The position numbers were made by a program, and so were the translations under genes. Shown here piece by piece: positions 1 through 8,487 of a stretch of 64,000 nt of DNA. Location: the NCBI RefSeq assembly GCF_013112225.1, contig NZ_JABFHI010000006.1, positions 62,001 to 126,000 on the forward strand. Direction: 5' to 3'. The stretch is from Vreelandella azerica (GTDB lineage: Bacteria > Pseudomonadota > Gammaproteobacteria > Pseudomonadales > Halomonadaceae). The notes beneath the pieces are model-generated. The model worked only from the letters and a program-made list of their open reading frames with translations, made no database searches and was not told the DNA's origin. The first letter of the stretch is position 1. Each line of letters opens with the position of its first letter.

Positions 1-369
1 ATCCATCTGGTTCTTGGCAGTAATGCGCAGCTGATGGGCAGCGAGCAGGAGCTGCGCAGCGCGATTTCCAACCTGGCCTTCAACGCCGTGCGCTACACGC
101 CAGAAGATAGCCAGATCACCCTGCACTGGGTCTGCGACGCCCAGGGTGCTTATATTGTGGTGGAAGACGATGGCGACGGCATTGATCCGGTACACATTCC
201 GCGTTTGACTGAGCGCTTCTATCGCGTTGATAAGGGCCGCAGCACCGCCACTGGGGGAACGGGGCTGGGTCTGGCAATCGTCAAGCACGTGCTGCTGCGC
301 CATGATGCTCAGCTGGAGATTGATTCACACCCGGGGAAGGGGCACGTTTTTGCTGTCACTTCCCTGTGA
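1..369 (+). CDS. phoR: Phosphate regulon sensor kinase PhoR, C-terminal part
   Basis: The frame is open from base 1, so the gene begins outside the window and only the last 122 residues are seen. They form the ATP-binding (HATPase_c) half of a histidine kinase: an N box with NLAFNAVRYTP, a G1 box DDGDGID, an F box around RFYRVDKGR and a G2 box GTGLGLAIVKH. PhoR phosphorylates PhoB when phosphate is short. The assignment to PhoR rather than another kinase rests on the linked phoU-pstBAC genes and a PhoB box in this window, so it is partly contextual. No frame break is seen. Confidence 0.85.
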   Translation: MHLVLGSNAQLMGSEQELRSAISNLAFNAVRYTPEDSQITLHWVCDAQGAYIVVEDDGDGIDPVHIPRLTERFYRVDKGRSTATGGTGLGLAIVKHVLLRHDAQLEIDSHPGKGHVFAVTSL

Positions 370-377
370 CGAGGCTG

Positions 378-426
378 GTGAGTGGTGAATCGTGAGTGGT
401 GAGTGGTGAGTGGTGAGTGGTGAGTT
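378..426. repeat. Seven tandem copies of a 7-bp unit GTGAGTG
   Basis: Seven units of GTGAGTG or close variants (second unit GTGAATC, last GTGAGTT) run without a gap between the phoR stop and the end of the convergent cysZ gene. A related four-unit array follows thiD at 43534. The repeat is intergenic and touches the 3' end of both genes. Confidence 0.9.
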
Positions 427-427
427 T

Positions 428-1153
428 TTAGCGAGAGGGTGTTGGTTGGCGGTAATGGCCATCCCACATCAACACCGCGCCGGCGACGGCGCCGGGTAGC
501 AAAAACAGGTTGGCCAGCGGCACAAGGGTCAGCAGCATCACCAGCCCCCCATAGCTCAGGCTGTGCCACCAGCGGGCCGAGAGCCGCGAGCGCATATCAG
601 CAAAACTTACCTTGTTGTTGTCCATCGGGTAATCCAGGTAGGTAATCGCTAGCACCCAGGCTGAAAACAGCGCCCATAAAAACGGGGCCAGCAGATTGAC
701 CACGGGTATCCAGCTGATGACGAACAACACCAGCATGCGAGGCAGAATATACCCCAGTTTGAGCATTTCACGCTTGAGCGTATCGATTGCCGTGCGGGCC
801 AGGCCACGATCGTCAATTGGCGCCTTGCCGGTGGCTCGGGTTTCAACCTTGGCGGCCAGAAAGCCATAAAAAGGCGCGGCAATCAGGTGGGTGACCACGG
901 TAAAGGAAAAGAACACCACCGCGATCAGGCTGATCAGAAACAGCGGCCAGATCAACCAGGAGAGCCATTCCAGCCAGCCGGGCACCAGGCTCATCCAGTA
1001 GGCTAGCCAGCCGTTAAAGCGCTGCCATACAAAGCTGATCAGCCCAGCGTAAACAATGAAGTTGACCACAATCGGAAAGAAGATATAACGCCGCAGGCCG
1101 GGTTGATAGACCCAGCGGGTTCCCCGGGTGATGGCGGTTAACGCATTGATCAT
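428..1153 (-). CDS. cysZ: CysZ-like membrane protein (EI24 family), sulfate uptake
   Basis: A 241-residue integral membrane protein of the CysZ/EI24 family. Hydrophobic segments lie near residues 22-45, 65-100 and 145-170, with another pair near 200-230, and the family-typical arginine-rich N-terminus precedes the first. In Enterobacteria CysZ supports sulfate uptake for cysteine synthesis. The start has AAGGAAA about 6 bases upstream. It is a lone gene here, convergent with phoR and upstream of nothing sulfur-related, so its role rests on family likeness only. Confidence 0.8.
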   Translation of the reverse strand: MINALTAITRGTRWVYQPGLRRYIFFPIVVNFIVYAGLISFVWQRFNGWLAYWMSLVPGWLEWLSWLIWPLFLISLIAVVFFSFTVVTHLIAAPFYGFLAAKVETRATGKAPIDDRGLARTAIDTLKREMLKLGYILPRMLVLFVISWIPVVNLLAPFLWALFSAWVLAITYLDYPMDNNKVSFADMRSRLSARWWHSLSYGGLVMLLTLVPLANLFLLPGAVAGAVLMWDGHYRQPTPSR

Positions 1154-1300
1154 TCATAGTTTCCTTATCAAGGGTAACGATACAAAAACGGGCCGCATCT
1201 GGATGCAGCCCGTAGGGTTCTATGTCAGCCTGTACTTTGTCAATTTCTATGTCGCCAACCTTTACTGGCCAGCAAGTGCTAGCCGTCTAGCCTTAAAGGC

Positions 1301-2029
1301 TCAGGAATTGCGATCAAGCACGGTCGCTTCCAGGGTGTCCGGGTCGCTGTGACGGATATCCAGACCCTTGACCAGATAAACGACGTGTTCAGCCAGGTTG
1401 TCAGCATGGTCGCCAACCCGCTCGAGTGCGCGCAGAATCCACATGACACTCAGCACTGAGGAAATCGAACGGGCATCCTCGGCCATAAAGGTAATCAGCG
1501 AGCGCATGGCGCTGCCGTACTCGTCGTCAACCAGTTCGTCTTCGCGCACCACCTCAATGGCCAGTTCAAGGTCGAAGCGGGCAAAGGACGTTAGCGCATC
1601 GCGCAGCATCTTGCGCACGTGCTCACTGATATGACGCACTTCCACCAGCCCGCGTATAACATTGTTGCTTTCGCTTAGCGAGATGGCGTTGCGGGCAATC
1701 TTGCTGGCCTCATCGCCGATACGCTCCAGGTCAGAGGAGGCGCGAATGACGGCAAGCACCAGACGCAGATCCGAGGCCGCAGGCTGGCGGCGTGCCAGTA
1801 TGCGGGTACATTCTTCGTCAATCTGCAGGTGCAGATCGTTCACTTCACGGTCATTGTCGCGTACCTTGCCGGCTAGCTTGCTGTCATTTTCCAGCAGGGC
1901 CGTAATGGCATCCTGGACCTGTTTTTCCACCAGGCCACCCATGGCCATCAAGTGGGTTTTCAGCTCCTCCAGCTCCTGGTTGAACTGACGTGAGATATGT
2001 TGGCTATGGCTTTCGCTGTTGATTTCCAT
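1301..2029 (-). CDS. phoU: Phosphate transport regulator PhoU
   Basis: A 242-residue protein with the two PhoU three-helix repeats. Each carries the metal-binding signature of the family (DLRLVLAVIRASSDLERIGDEA near 85-106, seen again as ALERVGDHADNLAEH near 200-215). PhoU couples the PstSCAB transporter to PhoR and keeps the Pho regulon off when phosphate is plentiful. AGGAGC lies before the ATG. It sits 77 bases downstream of pstB, the usual end of a pst operon. Confidence 0.95.
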   Translation of the reverse strand: MEINSESHSQHISRQFNQELEELKTHLMAMGGLVEKQVQDAITALLENDSKLAGKVRDNDREVNDLHLQIDEECTRILARRQPAASDLRLVLAVIRASSDLERIGDEASKIARNAISLSESNNVIRGLVEVRHISEHVRKMLRDALTSFARFDLELAIEVVREDELVDDEYGSAMRSLITFMAEDARSISSVLSVMWILRALERVGDHADNLAEHVVYLVKGLDIRHSDPDTLEATVLDRNS

Positions 2030-2106
2030 AATGCGCTCCTGATGGCGGTTGCGGGGTGATGAAATACATTGTTAGTAGGTGCCGGATCGGGTCACCGACC
2101 TTCCTG

Positions 2107-2903
2107 TCAGTTGATGCGCCCGGTGATGTAGTTTTCAGTATGGCGCAAGCGTGGGTTGGTAAATAACTGGTCTGTCGGGCCGTATTCGATGAGTTCACCA
2201 TGACTTAAAAACGCGGTGAAATCGGACACCCGAGCGGCCTGCTGCATGTTATGGGTGACCAATACCAGGGTCAGCTGTGATTTCAAGTTGCAGATCAGCT
2301 CCTCGATTTTCAGCGTTGACACCGGGTCAAGCGCTGACGCGGGTTCATCAAGCAGCAGGATCTCGGGCTGCACGGCCAAGGTACGGGCAATGACCAGGCG
2401 TTGCTGCTGCCCGCCGGACAGCTGCCAGGCCGACTGATGCAGACGACCTTTGACTTCGTCCCACAGTGCTGCCGAGGTGAGCGCCCATTCAATAATGCAT
2501 CCCGTTTGCGTTTGGTCATGCGGCCCTGTAAACGCAATCCGAAGGCCACGTTTTCATAAATCGACATGGGAAAAGGGTTCGGGGTCTGAAAGACCATGCC
2601 AATTCGCCGCCGCAATTCGGACACGTCGATATCGGGTGAATGAATGTCAATGCCCTCCACCATGATATGACCTTTATGCGAGGCTTCATCGTTGAGGTCA
2701 TGCAGACGGTTGATGGCCCTGAGCAATGTTGATTTGCCACACCCTGAAGGGCCGATAAAGGCGGTCACTCGGTGGCGCGGTATCTCCAGCGTCAGCTCGT
2801 GCAGCGCCTGCTTGCCCGCGTAGGCCAGGCTGAAGGCATCAATGCTCAAACAGCTTTGGCCTTGGCGAGACATGCCATTGAGGCTTTCATTGGACGCTAA
2901 CAT
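2107..2903 (-). CDS. pstB: Phosphate ABC transporter ATP-binding protein PstB (frame break)
   Basis: PstB hydrolyses ATP to drive phosphate import through PstC/PstA. The Walker A motif GPSGCGKST lies near residue 52. The signature SGGQQQR and Walker B ILLLDEP lie in the second frame. Reading breaks near 2490, after KRKRDALL. Adding one base restores the expected [15 protein letters not shown] and the rest of the domain, ending at ITGRIN. The family's core is otherwise complete. The start overlaps the end of pstA by 7 bases, which fits translational coupling. I read the break as a sequencing indel, not a pseudogene. Confidence 0.9.
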
Positions 2904-4268
2904 GACTGACCTCGCTGACGTCTTAGATAATGACGCAAGAATATGGCAGTTAGGTTAAGCACCAGCACAATCGTAACCAGTAACAGCGCCGTTGCGTAGA
3001 CCAACGGAATGGCCGCCTGAACATCGTCGCCGTGAAAGGCAGTATCAAACAGATGATAGCCCAGATGCATGAACTTGCGTTCCAGGTGCAGATAGGGGAA
3101 GTCACCATCCAGCGGCATCTGCGGGGCCAGTTTGGCAACGCCGACCAGCATCAGGGGGCGACTTCACCTGCTGCGCGGGCTACCGCCAGAATGACCGCTG
3201 TCAGCATGGCGGGCATAGCCATGGGCAGTACGATGCGGGTCAAGGTTTCCAGCCGGGTCGCGCCCAGGGCAACGGCGCCTTCGCGCTGGCTATCGGGAAT
3301 GCGTGCCAGACCTTCTTCGGTGGCGACAATCACCACGGGCAAGGTGAGTAATGCCAGGGTCAGGGATGCCCATAACAAACCGCCGGTGCCAAAGGTGGGA
3401 GACGGCAGGGTGTCCTCAAAAAACCATTGGTCCACCGAGCTGCCGATACCGTAAACAAACACCCCCAGGCCGAACACGCCGTAAACAATCGAGGGCACAC
3501 CCGCCAGGTTGCGGACGCCAATCCTTACCAGCCGGGTCAGGCGGCCCTGATGGGCAATCTCGTTAAGATAAATCGCGGCCAGTACACCAAAGGGCATGAC
3601 AATCACTGACATCACAATCACCATCAGCACGGTGCCAAAAATCGCTGGCCAGACGCCCCCGCCGGTATTAGCGGCTCGCGGCCCTTCACTCAGAAACTGC
3701 CAGACCCCGTGCGCCCAGTAGCGCAGCTTTTCACCAAGGTGCATGGCGTTGGGCCGCTGGGCGCGGTGAATATCCGCCAGCGCCTGGCGAATGACCTGAC
3801 CGTCTGCCGTTTCCAGTACCAGGGTGGCCTGGGGGCGGGCATTGGCAGGGGCTGCCAGGGCAGTCTCCAATGCCTGCCAGGCGGCTTCGCCGTCCAGGCG
3901 TTGCTGGCCGTTTTCGTAGGCAGAAAGGTAGCCGATAAAATCCCCCAGGGGCTGCGCTGCAGGCGCAATAGCGTCGAGGGTGTTTGGCGTGAGGCTATGC
4001 TGCCTATTGCGACCCAGCGCCAGCGGGCGCCGTCGATATCCCGATTGGCGGTAAAGTAGAGCCGCTCTTTGCCGTCACCCTGGGGCAGCGCTGTTTCACG
4101 CACGGCTTCTCCGGCAATCACCTCGCCGGCATCCAGGGTGACCACCTCCAGGGTGGATGGCCAGAAGTGGCCTAAACCACGGGTCAGTAACAGGGCCAAC
4201 AAGAGCCCCAACATACATAGTGAGAGCGCCACACTGGCAGCGCACAGCCATGGCCAGACGCGTTTCAT
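2897..4268 (-). CDS. pstA: Phosphate ABC transporter permease PstA (two frame breaks)
   Basis: Inner-membrane permease subunit of the phosphate importer. Three frames together give one protein of about 457 residues. Segment one has the first membrane helix and the start of a soluble region (MKRVWPWLC onward). Segment two carries the permease core with its EAA-like loop ([13 protein letters not shown] type, here [14 protein letters not shown]). Segment three gives [11 protein letters not shown] and the last helix. Breaks are near 4000-4008 and in a run of five G at 3154-3158. One extra base there restores AGEVAPLMLVG. It is longer than the E. coli PstA (about 296 residues) because of an added soluble domain, as known in Pseudomonas-type PstA. 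ATGA overlap with pstC. Confidence 0.88.
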
Positions 4269-5419
4269 GCGTTACCTCCCATGCGTTTCAGGCGGGTACG
4301 CAAGCGCAGTCGAACCGTTTCAGCCAGGGTATTGACCAGAAAGGTGAAGCCAAACAGCAGCAAGGCGGCAAAGATCAGCATATGGTAAGTGCTGCTGCCA
4401 GGCGCTGCTTCCGGCATCTCTATGGCGATGGCGGCGGCCATGGAGCGCATGCCTTCAAAGGGACTGGCGCTCAATAAAGCAGTGTTGCCGCTGGCCATCA
4501 ATACAATCATGGTTTCACCTACGGCACGCCCGGCGCCGATCATCACCGCAGAAAATATCCCAGGCCCGGCAGCTGGCAGGGCGACTTTCCAGAGTGCCTG
4601 CCAGCGGTCAGCCCCCAGCGCCTGGGCGCCTTCCAGCAGGGCAGGCGGAACATCCGAAAGGGCGTCTTCCGCCAGGGCATAGACGCTGGGAATCACGGCA
4701 AAGCCCATCGCTGCGCCGACTATCATGGCGTTGCGTGTGGCATAATTAATGCCCAGCTGCAAATCAAGAAAGCGGCGTAAATCTTCGCCTAGCAGGTACT
4801 GCTCAACCAGCGGCGCTGCCCAGAGCGCGAGAATGACCATTAGCGCAAACCAGGGGATCAGCCAGATGGCGGCGCTGCTGAAAGGCAGGCGCTGGCGCCA
4901 GCGCTTATGTAAGGCATGCCACAGAATGCCCGCCAACAGGGCGCTAGCAGGCAACCAGATTAGAAGTACCAGTGTGGACGTCAGGTGCCGCTCCACCCAG
5001 GGAGCGAGTATCAGCCCGGCAATAAAACCGATCACCACGCCAGGAATGGCTTCCATCATTTCCAACAGCGGCTTGATGCGGGTGCGCTGGCGAGCGGGCA
5101 TATACATGGCGGTGTAAACAGCTGCACCCAGCGCAATCGGCAGGGCAAACAGCATGGCGGCCAACGCGGCCTTTAATGTTCCCCATACCAGTGGCGAAAG
5201 CGAGTTGAACAGCGCCATATCGTCCATTACCAGCATGGGGAGGCTTTCCCATAGCAAGAAGACTCCAATGGCCAGGATGGCAGCCAGTACGGCAAAGGCA
5301 CCCGCAGTAATCACCGTCGTCGCAAGGCGATCCATGCGTTGACGATGAGGACGCTGGCAGCGCGGACCTTGAGGCAGTGTCCGGAGGGCTGACGATGAAA
5401 GCCGTGGTGGCTGGGTCAT
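4265..5419 (-). CDS. pstC: Phosphate ABC transporter permease PstC
   Basis: 384 residues, partner of PstA. The permease core carries the conserved EAIPGVVIGF segment near residue 140 and the cytoplasmic coupling loop ALLEGAQALGADRWQAL near 265. Gammaproteobacterial PstC proteins of the Pseudomonas type carry a long soluble insert after the first helix. Here that stretch is only a short linker, so this PstC is compact while its partner PstA is extended. The ATG at 5419 has no strong ribosome site, so the exact start is uncertain. A PhoB box lies about 85 bases upstream. Confidence 0.9.
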   Translation of the reverse strand: MTQPPRLSSSALRTLPQGPRCQRPHRQRMDRLATTVITAGAFAVLAAILAIGVFLLWESLPMLVMDDMALFNSLSPLVWGTLKAALAAMLFALPIALGAAVYTAMYMPARQRTRIKPLLEMMEAIPGVVIGFIAGLILAPWVERHLTSTLVLLIWLPASALLAGILWHALHKRWRQRLPFSSAAIWLIPWFALMVILALWAAPLVEQYLLGEDLRRFLDLQLGINYATRNAMIVGAAMGFAVIPSVYALAEDALSDVPPALLEGAQALGADRWQALWKVALPAAGPGIFSAVMIGAGRAVGETMIVLMASGNTALLSASPFEGMRSMAAAIAIEMPEAAPGSSTYHMLIFAALLLFGFTFLVNTLAETVRLRLRTRLKRMGGNA

Positions 5420-5503
5420 GGTGATAGCATGGTGCAGACAGAGGTCGCAGAAGGTGGTTGATTAGACGCTTGTCATGGCTTAGCACATAGCGTAAGACTT
5501 TTT

Positions 5504-5521
5504 ATGACATTTAGATGACAT
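5504..5521 (-). promoter_or_regulatory. PhoB box upstream of pstC
   Basis: Two identical 7-base half-sites ATGTCAT (minus strand) start 11 bases apart and are separated by 4 bases, matching the PhoB direct-repeat pattern. The site lies between the binding-protein gene and pstC and faces pstC. Phosphate-starvation control of pstCAB-phoU follows from this by inference. Confidence 0.8.
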
Positions 5522-5547
5522 TTTGCCGGGCTGTCAATCAAGAGCTG

Positions 5548-6498
5548 TTACCAGTGGGCTTGCTGTTGACGGACAGTTTCGCTTAGCGGTACAAAGCCTG
5601 CTGAACGGGCAATCTGCTGACCTTCGGGTGAAAAAATCAAGTCTAGCAGGGCTTTTTCCGCCGTAGGCAAGGGCTGTTCAGGCGGCGCATTGACATACAG
5701 ATAAAGGTAGCGCGAGAGGGGATAGTCACCGCTTTGCACGCTGTTTTCACTGAGTGCGATGGCTTGGCCTTCGGCATTGATCAAGCTGACGGCTTTAACG
5801 TTGGGCGTCAGGTGATGGTAGCCTGCATAACCGATGCTGCCTGGCGATTCACCCACCGCGGCGACCACGGCGGAAGCTCCAGGATGCTGGCTAAGCGTGG
5901 GGCGAAACTCGCCGCCGCACAGGGCTCTTTGCTGAAACAGGCCGTAAGTACCGGAGGCGCTGTTGCGCCCGTGCAAGGCAATGGCGCCAAACGGCCAATC
6001 CTGGGTGGCGGGCAGTTCCTGCCAGCGGTTAATAGCGGCGTTGGCACCGCATTCGCGGGTGGTTGAAAACAGGGCATCCACCTGCTGGCGTGTCAGCTCG
6101 GCAAGCGGGTTATGACGGTGCACAATGACCACCAGGGCATCGCGGGCAACCTTGAGTTCCAATGGTGGGTAACCATAACGCTGCGTAAAGGCTCGGCGCT
6201 CGGTGTCTGTCATCTGGCGCGACATCGGTCCTAGCCGCGTGGTGCCCGTTATCAGTGCCGAAGGGGCATTGGCCGAGCCGCTGGCCTGAAACTGGAGGTT
6301 GATGTCTGGGTGACGTTGGCTCAAGGCCTCGCCCCAGCGCAGAATAAGGCCCGCCATGGTATTTGAACCAACGGCGCTCAAGGTGCCGCTGACTGGCGAT
6401 GCCAGTGTATTGGCTGAGGCTGATAGCAATAGCACCCACAGTAAGCCGGCGTACCCTGAGCGGCGGAGAAATACGAAAGATGTCGCGCAGCTGTTCAA
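5548..6498 (-). CDS. pstS: PstS-family phosphate-binding protein
   Basis: A 316-residue periplasmic binding protein. A hydrophobic signal segment (about residues 14-33) ends at a likely signal-peptidase site near NTLASP. The mature part begins with the PstS-like VGSNTMAGLI and has a second conserved region NSASGTYGLFQQ. Expected role: capture of phosphate for PstCAB. It precedes pstC on the same strand with a 128-base gap holding the PhoB box, so it may have its own promoter. Sequence is PstS-like rather than the closest E. coli type, so the symbol is given with some reserve. Confidence 0.8.
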   Translation of the reverse strand: MNSCATSFVFLRRSGYAGLLWVLLLSASANTLASPVSGTLSAVGSNTMAGLILRWGEALSQRHPDINLQFQASGSANAPSALITGTTRLGPMSRQMTDTERRAFTQRYGYPPLELKVARDALVVIVHRHNPLAELTRQQVDALFSTTRECGANAAINRWQELPATQDWPFGAIALHGRNSASGTYGLFQQRALCGGEFRPTLSQHPGASAVVAAVGESPGSIGYAGYHHLTPNVKAVSLINAEGQAIALSENSVQSGDYPLSRYLYLYVNAPPEQPLPTAEKALLDLIFSPEGQQIARSAGFVPLSETVRQQQAHW

Positions 6499-6654
6499 AC
6501 AAAGGCCCTCATATGGTTAACTGCTGCTATATTATTGCGATGCAACAAATAGTTGGCTGTTTGCCTGCTGATCTGAATATTGATTTGAGTAGTAAAAGTA
6601 ACATGACCCCTTATACCCTGCGCGAAAACAATAACCCTAAAAAGCGACGTTTAT

Positions 6655-7086
6655 ATGACTCTTTTGGATAACCAGGTAAATAACGACGTGGATGATGCAC
6701 CGGCCCCCACCGGCCAGCTTACCCTGAAACTACTGGCTTCTCGCCAGGATACCAACTTCTATGGTGATATTCCGGGAGGCTGGCTGGTCAATCAGATGGA
6801 TCAGGCCGCCGAGCTTGCAGCGGGCCGAGAGGCGGGTGGCCGTACAGCCACTGTGGCGATCGAGGCCATGGACTTTCTAAGCCCGGTCCGGGTGGGCTCA
6901 ATGGTGAGTGTCTTTACTCAAGTGCGAGAAATTGGCCACAGTTCTCTCAAAATAGACGTTGAGGTGTGGGTACGTCCACCTTATGGCCAGCGGCTGGATG
7001 AACGCCAGAAAGTCACTGAAGCGCGTTTTGTGATGGTAGCGCTGGACGACAACGGCCGAATCCGCTCGGTACACGATACGATCTGA
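6655..7086 (+). CDS. Hotdog-fold acyl-CoA thioesterase, YciA-like
   Basis: 143 residues with the hotdog thioesterase core: the pattern GDIPGGWLVNQMDQAAELAA near residues 38-57 matches the YciA/acyl-CoA hydrolase helix that carries the catalytic acid, followed by a strand with AMDFLSPVRVGS. The family hydrolyses medium to long acyl-CoA in the cytoplasm. YciA normally reads GDIFGGW, and the proline here is a small change. It is divergent from the phosphate-binding gene and convergent with the next TRAP gene. The ribosome site is weak, so the start is likely but not certain. Confidence 0.8.
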   Translation: MTLLDNQVNNDVDDAPAPTGQLTLKLLASRQDTNFYGDIPGGWLVNQMDQAAELAAGREAGGRTATVAIEAMDFLSPVRVGSMVSVFTQVREIGHSSLKIDVEVWVRPPYGQRLDERQKVTEARFVMVALDDNGRIRSVHDTI

Positions 7087-7110
7087 CTGTTTTCACTGCT
7101 ATAAATAAAA

Positions 7111-7133
7111 CGCCACCGCACTTTGCGGTGGCG
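7111..7133 (-). terminator. Rho-independent terminator of the orphan dctP
   Basis: A perfect 10-base stem (CGCCACCGCA with TGCGGTGGCG) and 3-base loop. On the minus strand it is followed by TTTTATTT, so it fits the end of the TRAP binding-protein gene. The plus-strand side lacks a T run. Confidence 0.8.
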
Positions 7134-7159
7134 TGGATAGCGGTAGCGCCAAGACGCTA

Positions 7160-8248
7160 TTAGCCGCTGACACGTTCACGGTTTTTCAGGTAGGTAAATT
7201 CTCCGCTATCGGTGACAGGGCGCACCAGTTTCTGGAAGGCGCTGTATGAATCATAGACTTTCTTGGAGTCTGCGTCGTTTTCGGTCTGTTCGCGAATTAC
7301 TTCCTGAGAGGCATCATAAAGTGCCTGCATCACGTCTTCTGGGAAGGAGCGCAGCTTGACGTCATGCTCGTTGACCAGCGTGTCCAGAGCTTCAGCGTTA
7401 CGGTAGGTGAATTCGCTGATCATTGACAGGTTAGACGCGCGGGCAGCCTCCTCAACCACGGCTTTGAGGTCATCCGGCAAGGCGTTCCAGGCGTCCAGAT
7501 TAACCGTGCCTTCCAACACCGCACTGGGCTCGTTCCAGGCGGAGGTGTAGTAGTAATCGGCCACCTGATGCAGGCCAAATGCCAGATCATTGTAAGGGCT
7601 TACCCAGTCGGCGGCATCCAGGGCGCCGGTCTGCATGGCAGTAAAAATCTCACCGCCGGCAATTGTTACTGTCGTCACGCCAATGCGATTCATGGCTTCA
7701 CCGGCAAGCCCTGGCAGGCGCAGCTTAACGCCCTGCAAATCTTCCAGTGAGTTAATTTCTTTCTTGAACCAGCCGCCCGGTTGCGTCGTGGTGTTACCAA
7801 CCGCAAACGGCTTAAGGTTATGCTTGGCGTAGATTTCGTCCCAAAGTTCCTGACCACCGCCGTAATACAGCCAGGCGTTGGTCTCCTGAGTGTTCATGCC
7901 AAACGGCACCGCTGTAAAGAACTGGGAAGCAGCGACTTTGCCACGCCAATAGTAAGAAGCGGAATGGCCCATTTCAGCCGTGCCCGCAGACACCGCATCA
8001 AACACTTCCAGCGCTGGCACCAGCTCACCCGCCCCGTGAACGCGGATACGCATCCGCCCGCCGGAAAGTGCCTCAACGCGTGCGGCAAACTCATTGGCGC
8101 CAGTCCCCAGGGCAGGGAAATTTTTCGGCCATGAGGTCACCATGTCCCAGGTGATTGTTTCCTGGGCATTGGCAGTTGAAACAAAAGGCGCAGCGGCAAT
8201 ACCCGCAGCGCCAAAGCCAGCGGTTTTAAGAAAGTGACGGCGTTGCAT
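7160..8248 (-). CDS. Orphan TRAP substrate-binding protein, TakP/DctP family, Tat-exported
   Basis: A TRAP solute-binding protein of the TakP (2-oxoacid) group, about 362 residues. It begins MQRRHFLKTAGFGAAG, a twin-arginine signal; GGAG stands before the ATG at 8248. The mature start ITWDMVTSWPKNFPALGTG, the GHSASYYWRGK segment and the helix near VKLRLPGLAGEAM are shared with the DctP at 41431. No DctQ or DctM gene is beside it, so it must work with a membrane unit elsewhere, perhaps the one at 39224-41188. Substrate is inferred from family only. Confidence 0.88.
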   Translation of the reverse strand: MQRRHFLKTAGFGAAGIAAAPFVSTANAQETITWDMVTSWPKNFPALGTGANEFAARVEALSGGRMRIRVHGAGELVPALEVFDAVSAGTAEMGHSASYYWRGKVAASQFFTAVPFGMNTQETNAWLYYGGGQELWDEIYAKHNLKPFAVGNTTTQPGGWFKKEINSLEDLQGVKLRLPGLAGEAMNRIGVTTVTIAGGEIFTAMQTGALDAADWVSPYNDLAFGLHQVADYYYTSAWNEPSAVLEGTVNLDAWNALPDDLKAVVEEAARASNLSMISEFTYRNAEALDTLVNEHDVKLRSFPEDVMQALYDASQEVIREQTENDADSKKVYDSYSAFQKLVRPVTDSGEFTYLKNRERVSG

Positions 8249-8487
8249 AATGAGCAGAACTCCACATCTAGGTTTTTTTATCAAGCGCCATAAGCGCAGT
8301 GTCCACAGATGAGTATGCGCCAAGCAGGTTTTGCAGGGCAAGCGGAGGACCTGGCATCGCTTTCCCAGAACCCTGTTATGGCTGGGGCCGGAAAGGCAAA
8401 CAAAGCGTCTAAAGCAGGACCATAATGGCGTGGTACTGGTTCACAACGTCTTTCAAGCGCTTCCCAGAGGCAGTGGTATCTGGCTGG

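Noticed and set aside
309..569. Minus-strand 86-residue ORF over phoR end and repeat
   Set aside because: It overlaps real genes in other frames, includes the heptamer repeat as SPLTTHHS-like text and matches no family.
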